The translations under genes and the position numbers were made by a program. Under the pieces are notes generated by a model that did no database searches, was not told the origin of the DNA, and saw only the letters and a list, made by a program, of their open reading frames with translations. 59,081 bases of DNA from Teichococcus aerophilus. Its GTDB lineage: Bacteria; Pseudomonadota; Alphaproteobacteria; Acetobacterales; Acetobacteraceae. The stretch lies in assembly GCF_014490485.1 (NCBI RefSeq), contig NZ_JACTVA010000035.1, forward strand, positions 1 to 59,081, given 5' to 3'. Shown one piece after another: positions 42,756-51,733 of this stretch (the first letter of the stretch is position 1; every line of letters begins with the position of its first letter).

Positions 42756-43685
42756 CTAATGCGGCAGCACTTCCGTCGCATCGAAGGTGGTCCCGATCAC
42801 GTTGTTCCGCCCCGCTGCCTTGGCCAGGTAGAGCTGGCTGTCCGCCACGCGCATCCAGTGGTCCGGCACCGCCCCCGGCACGCAGGCGGCGGTCGCCACG
42901 CCGATGCTGACGGTGACGATCGGCGCCGTGTCCGAGGACGCATGCGGGATGCCGAGCAGCAGGACGCGTTCCTTGATCTGCATCGCCACATCCAGCGCCT
43001 GCTCGTGGCCCATGGCGGGCAGGATGCAGGCGAATTCCTCCCCTCCATAGCGGACAGCGACGTCGGAGGCGCAGCGTATGGCGCGGTTCAGCGCCGCGGC
43101 CACCATGGCCAGGCAGCGGTCCCCGGCGGCGTGGCCGTAGGCGTCGTTGAAGCGTTTAAAGAAATCGACGTCGAGGATGATGACGGATAGTGGCTCACCG
43201 GTCTCCGTCAGGCGGGAGACATCCTGGTTCAGCGACTTCTCCAGCCGCCGGCGGTTGCCGAGGCCGGTCAGCGCGTCCGTCACCGCCAGCTCGGCCAGTT
43301 CGTCGCGCATCCGCTTCATCTCGACATGGTTGCGCACGCGGGCACGGGCGATGACAGGCGAGATCGGCTTGGCCAGGTAGTCGATGGCGCCCATCAGCAG
43401 GCCGCGTACCTCGGCCTCCTGGTCTCCCAGCGCGGTGGTGAAGATGATGGGCACGTCCATCAGCAGCGGGTCGGACTTGATGACGCGGCAGACCTCGTAG
43501 CCATCCATCCCCGGCATCAGCACGTCCAGCAGGATCAGGTCCGGCAGCAAGCTGCGCGCGACGCGGACGGCCTCCGCCCCCGATGTGGCGAAGGAGATGT
43601 CATGCTCCTCCTCCAGCGCCTCGCTGAGGATCTCGATGTTGCTGACTTCGTCGTCAACGACAAGGATGACAGCACGTTGCCTCAC
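42756..43685 (-). CDS. Response-regulator diguanylate cyclase (PleD/WspR-like)
   Basis: 309 aa. REC domain 1-120 with D11/D12, phosphoacceptor D54 ([11 protein letters not shown]) and K106 (LAKP). GGDEF domain from about 135, with [10 protein letters not shown] and GGEEF at 214-218, so synthesis of c-di-GMP is expected. The inhibitory I-site should be RxxD five residues before GGEEF; here it reads CASD, so product feedback through that site is probably lost. It overlaps the histidine kinase by 4 bp and is likely phosphorylated through it. Confidence 0.93.
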   Translation of the reverse strand: MRQRAVILVVDDEVSNIEILSEALEEEHDISFATSGAEAVRVARSLLPDLILLDVLMPGMDGYEVCRVIKSDPLLMDVPIIFTTALGDQEAEVRGLLMGAIDYLAKPISPVIARARVRNHVEMKRMRDELAELAVTDALTGLGNRRRLEKSLNQDVSRLTETGEPLSVIILDVDFFKRFNDAYGHAAGDRCLAMVAAALNRAIRCASDVAVRYGGEEFACILPAMGHEQALDVAMQIKERVLLLGIPHASSDTAPIVTVSIGVATAACVPGAVPDHWMRVADSQLYLAKAAGRNNVIGTTFDATEVLPH

Positions 43686-46492
43686 TGCGCTCCCTCCTGG
43701 ACGCGGAAGGCGTCCGACATGGTCTCGATCAGGTCCGCCGCGCTGGCGTAGTCCAGGCGGGACAATGCATCGCCCAGCGCCGTCATGGCCGGCATGCCGG
43801 GCGGCACTAGCAGCACCAGCGCCTCGTAGGTCCGACGGGCGGAAAGGCTGCGGCGCTCCACCTGCTGGCGCAGCTGCGCCAGCAGCGGCTCGGCCGCCAC
43901 CAGGTCGATGGTCGCGGGGCGGACGGCGGGGGCCAGCGGCGGTTCCGGCGGCAGGGACTGGCGCAGCGTGTCGATGGCGGCCAGGGCGGCGGCCAGCGCC
44001 TGTTCCAACTGGTCCAGCCAGGCTGGCACGGCGTCCAGTTGCCCATGCGCCAGCGAGTCCTCGACATGCCGTGCCGCCTCGGCCACCAGGCGGATTTCCA
44101 ACGCGCCGGCCACGCCCTTCAGCGTATGCGCCAGCGCGCGCGCGTCCTCGAACTCACCCATCGCCATCATGCCGCGCAGGCGCGTGGTGGCGGAGGCGTA
44201 TCGGGCGCCGAAATCCAGGATCAGCTTTCGCAGCAACTTGCGTTTGCCGTTCACGCGCCGCAGCGCCGCCGGCAGGTCGAAGGCAGGCATGCTGTCCGGC
44301 AACTCGTCCTCCGCCAGCAGCGGGCGCGGCGGCGGCTCCGGCACCGGCGCGGCAGGCGCGGGGGAGGCGCTGATCCACTGCTCCAGCGTACGGATCAGCG
44401 CGGCGGGATCGACGGGCTTGGAAAGGTGGTCGTTCATCCCGACCTGCAGGCAGCGTTGCCGCTCTGCCTCGTAGGCATGCGCCGTCATGGCGATGATGGG
44501 AAGCTGGGTGGCGGAGAGCGCCTGGCGGATGCGCGTGGTGGCCTCGTAGCCATCCATCACCGGCATCTGCACATCCATCAGTACGGCATCGTAGCGCAGG
44601 GGCCCGTGCAGCACCTTGTCGCAGGCGATGCGCCCGTTCTCGGCGGTGTCGACCACCAGGCCGGCATCGGTGAGGATCTCGGTTGCCAGCTCGCGGTTGA
44701 TCTCGTTGTCCTCCACCAGCAGCAGGTGGCGGCCCATCAGTGGCGATGCCGGGGGCGGCGGGGCGGCATCCCGTGACGCATCGGCGAGCACGACCGCCTC
44801 GGCCCGACTGAACAGGCGGGTCAGCGTCTCCAGCAACAGCCCGGCATCCACCGGCTTGACCAGGAAGGCGGAGATGCCGGCGCCATCGGCAGCGGACATC
44901 ACCTCCTCCCGCCCATAGGCGCTGACCATCAGCATGGTGGGGATGTGGGACAGGCGCACGTGGTCCCGGATCGCCCGCGCCACTTCCACGCCGTCCATCC
45001 CCGGCATCTTCCAGTCCATCATCACCAAGTCGTAGGGCCGGCCGCGCGTGGCCTCCGCCTCCAGCGCGCTCACCGCCTCCCGCCCGGATGCCGCCAGGTC
45101 CACCTGCATGCCCCAGGCGCCGAAGGTGGCCTGCAGGATCTCGCGGGAGCCGGAATTGTCGTCCACCACCATGATGCGCAGCTTGCGCAGCGCCTCGACC
45201 GTCAGGCGGCGGGACATCACCTCGGCATCGCCGCGCTGCATGGCGGTGGTGAAGGTGAAGGTGCTGCCCTTCCCCGGCTCGCTCTCCACCGCGATAGTGC
45301 CGCCCATCAGTTCCACCAGCTGGCGGCTGATGGCGAGGCCGAGGCCGGTGCCGCCGAACTTCCGGGTGGTGGAGGCATCGGCCTGGGAGAAGGTGCTGAA
45401 CAGCATCTCCCGCTGCTGCCGCGTCATGCCGATGCCGGTGTCGCGCACCGCGAATTCCAGCAGCAGGTCCTCGCCCCGCTGCTCCCGCACCCGCACCGCC
45501 ACGTCCACGCCGCCACGCTCGGTGAATTTCACCGCGTTGCTGATGACGTTCAGCAGCACCTGGTTGAGCCGCAGCGCATCCCCCACCACCGCATCCGGCA
45601 CGTCCGGGGCGATGCTGACATTCAGCGCGATGCCCTTCTCCTGCGCGCGGAGGGAGGCGATGCCGATGGTGCTGTCCAGCGCCGGGCGCAGGCCGAAATC
45701 CGCCTTCTCCAGCACCAGCTTGCCGGCCTCGATCTTGGAGAAGTCCAGGATATCGTTGATGAGGGAGAGCAGGTTGCCGCTGGCGGTCTTGATCTTCACC
45801 AGGTAGTTCCGCTGCGGCGGCGCCAGCTCCGTCCGCAGCGCCAGGTGGCAGAAGCCGAGGATGGCGTTCATCGGCGTGCGGATCTCGTGGCTCATATTGG
45901 CCAGGAACATGCTCTTGGCCTCGCTGGCCGCCGTCGCCTCCCGCGTCCGCTCCATGATCTCGGCCGACATCGCCTCGATCCGCGCGAAGCTGCTGACCAG
46001 GGTCTGGCTCAGCCACACCAGCACCGCCGTCTGGAACGCCACGATGGCGGCGTGCAGGATCACCCGGTCTAGGTCCGCGCCGCGGGCGAAGATCATGGAG
46101 GGATAAATGAAGTTCAGCACCAGGTGGTGCAGCGCGATGGTCGCCGCCGCCACCACCAGCGTCCGCCAGTCGCACCAGGCCATCAGCAGGGCCAGGGTGG
46201 CGAAGAAGTACATGTGCATGTCCATCTGCCAGCCATGGCCGGCCAGCAGGTAGACCAGCAGCGCCGGCTGCCCCATCAGCGCCACGGCGGAGAGATAGCG
46301 CGTCGCCGGCGCCGGGCCCTGCCGCCACCAGGAAAGCTGCACCGCGCCGTTCAGTACCAGGGTCACCGCCATGGCCGGCCAGGGCGGATGCCCCGTCAGC
46401 CAGGCGACGGCGCCGATGAGCGGCAGGTGCAGCCACAACAGCAGGATCAGCAGCCGGCCGAAGCGCTGCCGCAGGCCAGTGATTTCCTGCAT
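43682..46492 (-). CDS. Hybrid sensor histidine kinase with two receivers and Hpt domain
   Basis: 936 aa. The membrane sensor spans residues 10-170, with six to seven helices and a His-rich motif ([24 protein letters not shown]). HisKA follows with H202 in [12 protein letters not shown]; HATPase_c about 310-420 (DTGIGM, GGTGLGL); two receivers (MVVDDNSG...DWKMPGMDG and [11 protein letters not shown]...DVQMPVMDG); and a C-terminal Hpt with [12 protein letters not shown]. This is a complete internal phosphorelay, probably feeding the adjacent cyclase. The sensor module resembles that of some chemoreceptors. ATG 46492 overlaps the upstream small gene (ATGA). Confidence 0.93.
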   Translation of the reverse strand: MQEITGLRQRFGRLLILLLWLHLPLIGAVAWLTGHPPWPAMAVTLVLNGAVQLSWWRQGPAPATRYLSAVALMGQPALLVYLLAGHGWQMDMHMYFFATLALLMAWCDWRTLVVAAATIALHHLVLNFIYPSMIFARGADLDRVILHAAIVAFQTAVLVWLSQTLVSSFARIEAMSAEIMERTREATAASEAKSMFLANMSHEIRTPMNAILGFCHLALRTELAPPQRNYLVKIKTASGNLLSLINDILDFSKIEAGKLVLEKADFGLRPALDSTIGIASLRAQEKGIALNVSIAPDVPDAVVGDALRLNQVLLNVISNAVKFTERGGVDVAVRVREQRGEDLLLEFAVRDTGIGMTRQQREMLFSTFSQADASTTRKFGGTGLGLAISRQLVELMGGTIAVESEPGKGSTFTFTTAMQRGDAEVMSRRLTVEALRKLRIMVVDDNSGSREILQATFGAWGMQVDLAASGREAVSALEAEATRGRPYDLVMMDWKMPGMDGVEVARAIRDHVRLSHIPTMLMVSAYGREEVMSAADGAGISAFLVKPVDAGLLLETLTRLFSRAEAVVLADASRDAAPPPPASPLMGRHLLLVEDNEINRELATEILTDAGLVVDTAENGRIACDKVLHGPLRYDAVLMDVQMPVMDGYEATTRIRQALSATQLPIIAMTAHAYEAERQRCLQVGMNDHLSKPVDPAALIRTLEQWISASPAPAAPVPEPPPRPLLAEDELPDSMPAFDLPAALRRVNGKRKLLRKLILDFGARYASATTRLRGMMAMGEFEDARALAHTLKGVAGALEIRLVAEAARHVEDSLAHGQLDAVPAWLDQLEQALAAALAAIDTLRQSLPPEPPLAPAVRPATIDLVAAEPLLAQLRQQVERRSLSARRTYEALVLLVPPGMPAMTALGDALSRLDYASAADLIETMSDAFRVQEGAQ

Positions 46493-46845
46493 CAGACGCG
46501 CCCTTCCATGGCGGCGGGCGCATCGTTCAGCCCCAGGCAGCCCCGCAGCCTTGCGGGGTCCACCACCAACCAGGCACCGGCCCGGTACAGGGCGGCGGAA
46601 AATCCGGGGTCCTCCGAATAGGCGACCAGCACGTTGCCGAAGCCGCCGGCCTCCACCATCCGCCCGCCGGCCTGGACCACGATGGCTGCCGTATCCCCCA
46701 GACCGAACCAGGGCGGGGCGATGACGGCCATCTGGCTGCCCTGCCGGGGCGAGGCCAAGGTAACGGCGAAGATCGAGCCAGCACTGAACAGAGCCAGGGC
46801 CAGTGCAGGGAGAAAATGCCGAAGGCGCGGGGCCTCGTCGTTCAT
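46492..46845 (-). CDS. Small membrane-anchored protein heading the kinase operon
   Basis: 117 aa. One hydrophobic helix lies near the N-terminus (about 11-30, [21 protein letters not shown]), perhaps an uncleaved signal anchor, followed by a periplasmic domain with strands ([47 protein letters not shown]). No family recognised. Its stop overlaps the kinase start, so it probably works with the kinase, for instance as a periplasmic partner of the sensor (inference). ATG 46845 (MNDEAPR) is the first start before the helix; a longer form would enter the A+T-rich promoter. Confidence 0.65.
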   Translation of the reverse strand: MNDEAPRLRHFLPALALALFSAGSIFAVTLASPRQGSQMAVIAPPWFGLGDTAAIVVQAGGRMVEAGGFGNVLVAYSEDPGFSAALYRAGAWLVVDPARLRGCLGLNDAPAAMEGRV

Positions 46846-46849
46846 GTTG

Positions 46850-47045
46850 GTTATTCCTGGCCGGTGCCGATTATTCTCGGTTCGCCAATATTTTCTTATT
46901 AGCCGTAGATGCGACTGTTCTTCTGCCGACTTGCTTTTTATTCTCGATTGGCTCGGCTCGGGCGCCATTTTCCGTATCGTTATATTTAAAGACATCGTTA
47001 ATCGTCATACAAGTTCCGAATTTCATCGAGCGAAATAAATTCACC
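46850..47045. promoter_or_regulatory. A+T-rich divergent promoter region
   Basis: About 200 bp richer in A+T than anywhere else in the window (for example ATTTTCTTATTAGCC, TATATTTAAAGACATCG, AATAAATTCACC). It separates the kinase operon from the GNAT-nitrilase-lpxB operon. Candidate promoter or regulator-binding material (TTTAAATATAACG on the minus strand); no specific site can be named. No gene is supported in 46846-47125. Confidence 0.5.
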
Positions 47046-47125
47046 TTCGGCGCTACCGGCCCGCCAAGCCCTCGCCCTGCGCCCCGACCTCGCCCCGCCC
47101 GCCGATCCGCTGTATCCCTGCCCCC

Positions 47126-47716
47126 ATGGCCCTCCGCTTCGAGACCGTGCGCGGCGACGCACTGCAACCCTGGCTGCCGGCCCTGGCGCGGCTGCGCATC
47201 GGTGTGTTCCGCGACTGGCCCTATCTGTACAAAGGCGACCGCCGGGCCGAGGCCGCCTATCTCCGCGACTTCTCCCGCAACGCCGACGCCGCCATCATCC
47301 TGGCGCTGGACGGCGAGCGCGCCGTCGGTGCCGCCACCTGCGAACCAATGGCCAACGCCCATGGCTGGGCCCGCGCGCCCTTCATCGCCAGCGGGCGCGA
47401 CCCGGCGGCTTATTGCTACTTCGGGGAGAGCGTGTTGCTGCCGGCCTGGCGCGGCCAGGGCGCCGGCGTTCGCTTCTTCGAGCGGCGCGAAGCCCATGCC
47501 CGCAGCCTGGGCCTGCACCGCACCACCTTCTGCGCCGTGCGGCGGGACGACCCTGCCGACCCGCGCCGCCCCGCCAGCTATACGCCTCTGGACGGCTTCT
47601 GGCGCAATCGCGGCTACGCCCCCGCCGGCTTCGCCTGCGCCCTGCCCTGGCGGGAGACCGGCCGGCGCGGGGAAACGCCCCACATGCTCGATTTCTGGGA
47701 ACGCGCCCTGCCATGA
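47126..47716 (+). CDS. GNAT N-acetyltransferase, partner of nitrilase
   Basis: 196 aa. RIGVFRDWPYLYKGDRRAEAAYLRDF near the N-terminus and GESVLLPAWRGQGAGVRFFERREAHA, with the acetyl-CoA loop RGQGAG, are typical of GNAT domains often fused to a nitrilase-type hydrolase. GNAT and nitrilase are separate genes here, overlapping by 4 bp (ATGA), so the protein pair probably acts together on one substrate. The substrate is unknown. Confidence 0.88.
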   Translation: MALRFETVRGDALQPWLPALARLRIGVFRDWPYLYKGDRRAEAAYLRDFSRNADAAIILALDGERAVGAATCEPMANAHGWARAPFIASGRDPAAYCYFGESVLLPAWRGQGAGVRFFERREAHARSLGLHRTTFCAVRRDDPADPRRPASYTPLDGFWRNRGYAPAGFACALPWRETGRRGETPHMLDFWERALP

Positions 47717-48621
47717 CCGCCCAGCCCGTACCCGCGCGGCCCCTGCGCCTCGCCTTGCTGCAATACCCGGTGGAGCGGCCCGAGGGCATCGCTGCCTTCG
47801 GCGCCAAGCTGGACCACTGGCTGGCCCAGGCCAAAGCCGGCGGCGCCGAGCTGGCCGTGCTGCCGGAATATGCCTGCGTGGAGCTGGGCGCCGCCCTCAC
47901 CCGCTCCGACATCGCTGACGAGGCGGCGGAGCTGGCGGCGATGGTCGAAGCCGCGCCCGCCATCCTGGCCGAGATGCGCGCAGCCGCCCGCCGCGCCGGG
48001 CTGTGGCTGCTGGCCGGTACCCTGCCGATGCGGGATGCCGATGGCCTGATCCGCAACCGCGCCCCGCTGATCGACCCCGAAGGCCGCCTCGCCACCCAGG
48101 ACAAGCATGCGATGACGCGGTTCGAGCGGGAGCGCTGGGGCGTCACCGCCGGTGCCAGCCCCTCGGTATTCAGCACGCCGTGGGGGCTGATCGGCATCTC
48201 CGTCTGCTACGACGCGGAATTCCCGAAGCACGTGCGCGCCCAGGTGGAAGCCGGCGCCTGGCTGGTCCTCGCCCCCTCCTGCACCGACACGCTGCACGGC
48301 TTCAACCGCGTCCGCGTCTGCGCCGCCGCGCGCGCGGTGGAGAACCAGTGCTTCGTCGCCATCACCCCCACCGTCGGCACCGCGCCCTGGTCCGCCGCGC
48401 TGGATGCCAACCGGGGCTACGCCGCCGTGTTCGGCCCGATCGACCGCGGCTTCCCGGAGGATGGCGTGCTAGCGCGCGGCGCGCTCGACATGCCGCAATG
48501 GGTGTTCGCCGAGCTGGACCCCGCGCGCATCGAGGCCGTCCGCCGTGAAGGCGCCGTCTTCAACCACCGGGACTGGCCCAAGCGATCCTTCCACAAGCCG
48601 CCCGTGGCGGTGCCGGCATGA
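47713..48621 (+). CDS. Carbon-nitrogen hydrolase (nitrilase superfamily)
   Basis: 302 aa with the triad E52 (LPEYAC), K131 (QDKHAMTRFE) and C165 (SVCYDAEFP). It looks like an amidase/nitrilase acting on amides or acylated amines rather than a true nitrilase. The ATGA overlap with the GNAT gene and the ATGA overlap with lpxB on the other side put it in a three-gene operon. Fusions of this hydrolase to a GNAT domain in other bacteria suggest the two proteins share a substrate. Confidence 0.9.
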   Translation: MTAQPVPARPLRLALLQYPVERPEGIAAFGAKLDHWLAQAKAGGAELAVLPEYACVELGAALTRSDIADEAAELAAMVEAAPAILAEMRAAARRAGLWLLAGTLPMRDADGLIRNRAPLIDPEGRLATQDKHAMTRFERERWGVTAGASPSVFSTPWGLIGISVCYDAEFPKHVRAQVEAGAWLVLAPSCTDTLHGFNRVRVCAAARAVENQCFVAITPTVGTAPWSAALDANRGYAAVFGPIDRGFPEDGVLARGALDMPQWVFAELDPARIEAVRREGAVFNHRDWPKRSFHKPPVAVPA

Positions 48622-49781
48622 CGCTGGTCTATATCGTCGCCGGGGAAGCCTCTGGCGACCTGCTGGGGGCCCGGCTGATCGCCGCCCTGCGTGACGCGCG
48701 CCCGGACCTGGTCTTCGCCGGCGTCGGCGGCGACCGCATGGCCGAGCAGGGTTTTGTCAGTCTCTTCCCCATGCGGGAACTCGCCGTGATGGGGTTGGCG
48801 GAGGTGCTGCCCAATATCCGCCGCCTCTCCCAGCGGCTGACGCAGACAGTGGCCGATATCGAAGCGCGCCGCCCCGCCGTGGTCGTCACCATCGACAGCC
48901 CCGGCTTCGGCCTGCGCGTGGCGGCGCGGGTTAGGCCCAAGGGCTTCACCATCCTCCACTACGTCGCCCCCCAGGTCTGGGCCTGGCGCCAGGGGCGGGT
49001 GAAGCGCATCGCCAAGGAAGTCGACCGCATCCTGGCCCTGCTGCCCTTCGAGGCGCCCTTCTTCGAGAAAGCCGGCATCCCGGTCGATTTCGTCGGCCAT
49101 TCCATCCTGGAATCCGGCGCCGACCAGGGCGACGCCGCCCGCTTCCGCGCCCTCCACGCCATCGCGCCGGATGAGCGCATCGTCCTCGTCATGCCCGGCA
49201 GCCGCCGCAGCGAGGTCGGCCGCCTGCTACCCACCTTCGGCGCCGCGCTGAAGCTGGCCGCCAACCGCGTGCCGAAGCTGCGCCCCGTCGTCCCGCTCGC
49301 CGGGCCGGTGGAGGAGAGCGTCCGCGCCGTCGCCGCCGGCTGGCACCCCGCGCCCATCCTGGTGCGCGACATCGCCGAGAAATACGACGCCTTCGCCGCC
49401 GCCGAGGCCGGCATCATCAAATCCGGCACCTCCTCGCTGGAGGTGGCACTGGCCGGCGTGCCCATGGTGGTGGGCTACCGCGTCAACCCGATCACCGCCG
49501 CCATCGTGCGCCGGCTGGTCAAGGTGCAGTATGTCAGCATCGTCAACCTCCTCGCCAAGCGCAGCATCATTCCGGAATTGCTGCAGGAGGATTGCACGCC
49601 CGAAAAGCTCTCCGCCGAACTGGTCCGCCTGCTGACGGACCCCGCCGCGGCGACAGCCCAGCGCGACGGCTTCGCCAGCGTGTTCGACATGCTACGGCCG
49701 GAGGGCGGCGTGCCCAGCGCGGCAGCGGCCGCGTCGGTGCTGCGGGCGATCGAGGGGCGGTCGGCAGAAGCGCCGAGTTAA
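48618..49781 (+). CDS. lpxB: Lipid-A-disaccharide synthase
   Basis: 387 aa, GT19 glycosyltransferase of lipid A synthesis. It joins UDP-2,3-diacylglucosamine and 2,3-diacylglucosamine-1-phosphate on the inner membrane. Motifs: VAGEASGDLLGARL (N-terminal Rossmann), GVGGDRM, VTIDSPGFGLRVA, YVAPQVWAWRQGR, VMPGSRRSEVGRLLPTF and GIIKSGTSSLEVAL. It is not beside lpxA/lpxD/fabZ here but translationally coupled to a nitrilase gene. A hairpin-element arm begins right after the stop. Confidence 0.96.
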   Translation: MTLVYIVAGEASGDLLGARLIAALRDARPDLVFAGVGGDRMAEQGFVSLFPMRELAVMGLAEVLPNIRRLSQRLTQTVADIEARRPAVVVTIDSPGFGLRVAARVRPKGFTILHYVAPQVWAWRQGRVKRIAKEVDRILALLPFEAPFFEKAGIPVDFVGHSILESGADQGDAARFRALHAIAPDERIVLVMPGSRRSEVGRLLPTFGAALKLAANRVPKLRPVVPLAGPVEESVRAVAAGWHPAPILVRDIAEKYDAFAAAEAGIIKSGTSSLEVALAGVPMVVGYRVNPITAAIVRRLVKVQYVSIVNLLAKRSIIPELLQEDCTPEKLSAELVRLLTDPAAATAQRDGFASVFDMLRPEGGVPSAAAAASVLRAIEGRSAEAPS

Positions 49782-49840
49782 GGTTGGGGGCATGAACTCC
49801 CCCAAGCCCCCGTCTTTTTCTGCGAGTTTTGAGGTGGGTC
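49782..49840. repeat. Intergenic hairpin element, locus 9 (left arm only)
   Basis: Immediately after lpxB: GGTTGGGGGCATGAACTCCC, then CCCAAGCCCCCGTCTTTTTC and TGCGAGTTTTGAGG. The 7-bp stem is TTGGGGG/CCCCCAA, the GGGGG subfamily like locus 2. The inner part GAGGTGGGTCC has an inverse GGACCCACCTT at 49949-49959, but no outer right arm is found; the element looks half lost. Confidence 0.75.
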
Positions 49841-49961
49841 CAGATGCCGGATGCGGCGCCTGTAGCCTTGGAACGTGGCCGTCGCCGGTGAATCAGCGGG
49901 AAATCACGCGGCCGGCGAGCTCGGGTTTCGCAGGGCATGATACGCGGCGGACCCACCTTGA

Positions 49962-49998
49962 AGCTTATCTGCTGAAAAGCGAATGGAGCGGATAAGCT
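49962..49998. terminator. 12-bp imperfect hairpin in the lpxB/racemase gap
   Basis: AGCTTATCTGCT and AGCGGATAAGCT pair except for one U-G position, loop 13 bases. An alternative stem GGAGC/GCTCC overlaps it. It may end lpxB transcription or be part of the degenerate element. The rest of 49841-50175 shows nothing recognisable. Confidence 0.45.
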
Positions 49999-50175
49999 CC
50001 GATCTCGTTTGATCGCGTGATGCGCGCCTTCGCTTGATTCAACCGCAGGCAATTGTGCCATCCATTGGATGACCCCCTGGTCCTGACGCGATTCTGCAGA
50101 GGTCTGCCTTCCCGGAAATCGGCCCGCCGGCCATCAAGTCAGTCCAATGAAGGCCGAGGAAAACACGCCCCAGCG

Positions 50176-50910
50176 TCACCCCTTCAACATCGCCGCCAAT
50201 TCGGCCGACAGCCCGCTGCTATCCCGGCCCGAGAGCGGCGCCAGGCTGCCGGCACGCGGCTTCGGCAGGTTCAGCGCCACCAGCGCCTCGGCCTGCTTCA
50301 CCGCGCAGGCAATGCCGTCCAGCAACGGCACGGGGGACCGGTCCGCCAGCCGGGCCGCCATGCCGGCCAGCGCGGCACCGCCCAGCACCACCGCATCGGC
50401 GCCGCCTTCCACCAGGCGGTGGATGCCTGCCAGCACCGCCGCCTCGGCCCCAGCCGGGTCGCGCACCGCCTCCTGCGGCGTCATCGCCACGCCATCCAGG
50501 CCGGACAGGCGGGAGGACAGGCCATGGCGGCCAATCAGTTCCCGGTAGGTCTCCACCCCACCCAGCGTCAGCAGGCCGAAGCGCGCCGCCACCATGCAGG
50601 CGGTCAGGCACGCAGCCTCGGTCATGCCGACCACCGGGCAGGGCATCAGCTGGCGTGCGGCTTCCAGCGCGGTGTCGTGGCTGACCGCCAGCACCACCGC
50701 CTGCACCTGCCCGCTATGCCCGGCCAGCAACTCCAGCAACGCATGCCCGGCGATGATGTTCTCAGCGCGAGAGGAGATGACCGCCGGGCCGAAGCGGGGA
50801 GTTGCCGGCACGATCTCGGTGCCCGGCGCCGCCGCATCCCGCGCCGCCGCGGCGCAGAGCTGCGTGATCGCCTCGGTCGTGTTGGCGTTCGCGACCAGGA
50901 TGCGCATCAT
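50176..50910 (-). CDS. Asp/Glu/hydantoin-racemase-like protein lacking both catalytic cysteines
   Basis: 244 aa, starting MRILVANANTTEAITQLC, the family N-terminus. The two cysteine positions are replaced: the first region reads AVSHDTALE where the paralogue at 8799 has ACVSDPAID, and the second reads VLGGAALAG where that protein has ILGCAGMAG. Fold features remain (VPATPRFGPAVISSRAENI; GLLTLGGVETYRELI). It probably does not racemise by the usual mechanism; it may bind ligand only or catalyse a different reaction. It is coupled to the TauD-like gene (ATGA overlap). Confidence 0.82.
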   Translation of the reverse strand: MMRILVANANTTEAITQLCAAAARDAAAPGTEIVPATPRFGPAVISSRAENIIAGHALLELLAGHSGQVQAVVLAVSHDTALEAARQLMPCPVVGMTEAACLTACMVAARFGLLTLGGVETYRELIGRHGLSSRLSGLDGVAMTPQEAVRDPAGAEAAVLAGIHRLVEGGADAVVLGGAALAGMAARLADRSPVPLLDGIACAVKQAEALVALNLPKPRAGSLAPLSGRDSSGLSAELAAMLKG

Positions 50911-51647
50911 GCGCCCAGCCCCGCGAAGGCACCGGTGGCCAGGCGGGAATCCACCTTGCCCCGCAGCGCCAGCGCCTCCAGCCCCGATGCCGGGTCCGCC
51001 CAGACCAGGAAGGGGTTCAGCGCCAGCACATCCCCCGGCCGCAGCGGCAGGCTGAGCGCCAGGCCCGGCGTCTCCAGCGCCGCATCCAGCGCGGCCAGCG
51101 CTGCGGCAGGCGTGGCGCGGGCGATCGCCTCCCGCCGCAGCCAGGCGGAAAACACGCCGCTGCTGACAGCAAAGACCGGCAGGTCCAGATCCTCCCCATG
51201 TGGCAGCGGGCGGTAGAACACCTCCAGCTGGGCGCGGTCCGCCTTCATCAGGGCGTTGTGCACGGCGGCGGCGGACCGCAGCGTCACGGTCGTCGGCTGC
51301 CGGCACAGTAGCAGCAGGATATCGCTGGCACCCTCCGCCAGGCTGCCGGCCGGTACGGTCATCCTCTCGCCCATCCGCTCGCCCAGAGTGGCCAGCAGTG
51401 CCGCGCCATCCTCCGGCGCCGGCAGGCCGCGCAGCAGCGCGAAGCCCTTGCCATGCGCCAGCCGCTCCGCCACGCGGGACAGCAAGGGGTCCAGCACGGG
51501 CCTCGGCTCGCCCGGCGGCGCCAGGGTTTCCGCGGCGGCCTCGGCCCCCAGCGGCACCATCCAGTCGGCGGGGGAGAGCGCCTCCGCGGTCCAGAGATGC
51601 GCGCCACTCTCAGGTGCGATGCGGCGGGGGGTCGGGGTGTCTGTCAT
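50907..51647 (-). CDS. Degenerate TauD/clavaminate-synthase-like protein
   Basis: 246 aa. Resembles the Fe(II)/2-oxoglutarate dioxygenase TauD/TfdA family: HGKGFALLRGLPAPEDGAALLATLGERMG (about 60-90), AVHNALMKADRAQLEVFYRPLPHG (about 130-153) and LSLPLRPGDVLALNPFLVW near the C-terminus. The family's FHTD iron-binding region reads SLAEGASDILLLLC here, with no HxD, and the distal histidine/arginine segment is also missing. Catalysis by the usual mechanism is therefore unlikely. ATG 51647 is placed at MTDTPTPRR; upstream sequence is element-derived. Similarity is by eye, so the call is moderate. Confidence 0.65.
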   Translation of the reverse strand: MTDTPTPRRIAPESGAHLWTAEALSPADWMVPLGAEAAAETLAPPGEPRPVLDPLLSRVAERLAHGKGFALLRGLPAPEDGAALLATLGERMGERMTVPAGSLAEGASDILLLLCRQPTTVTLRSAAAVHNALMKADRAQLEVFYRPLPHGEDLDLPVFAVSSGVFSAWLRREAIARATPAAALAALDAALETPGLALSLPLRPGDVLALNPFLVWADPASGLEALALRGKVDSRLATGAFAGLGA

Positions 51648-51733
51648 CGTCAGGCAGGCTAGCAGGCGGCCCCGGCCGCCGTCAGCCACACATGCGTCAG
51701 TGGCGGTGTGCACCCAGGCCTTTGCGGAAGCTA

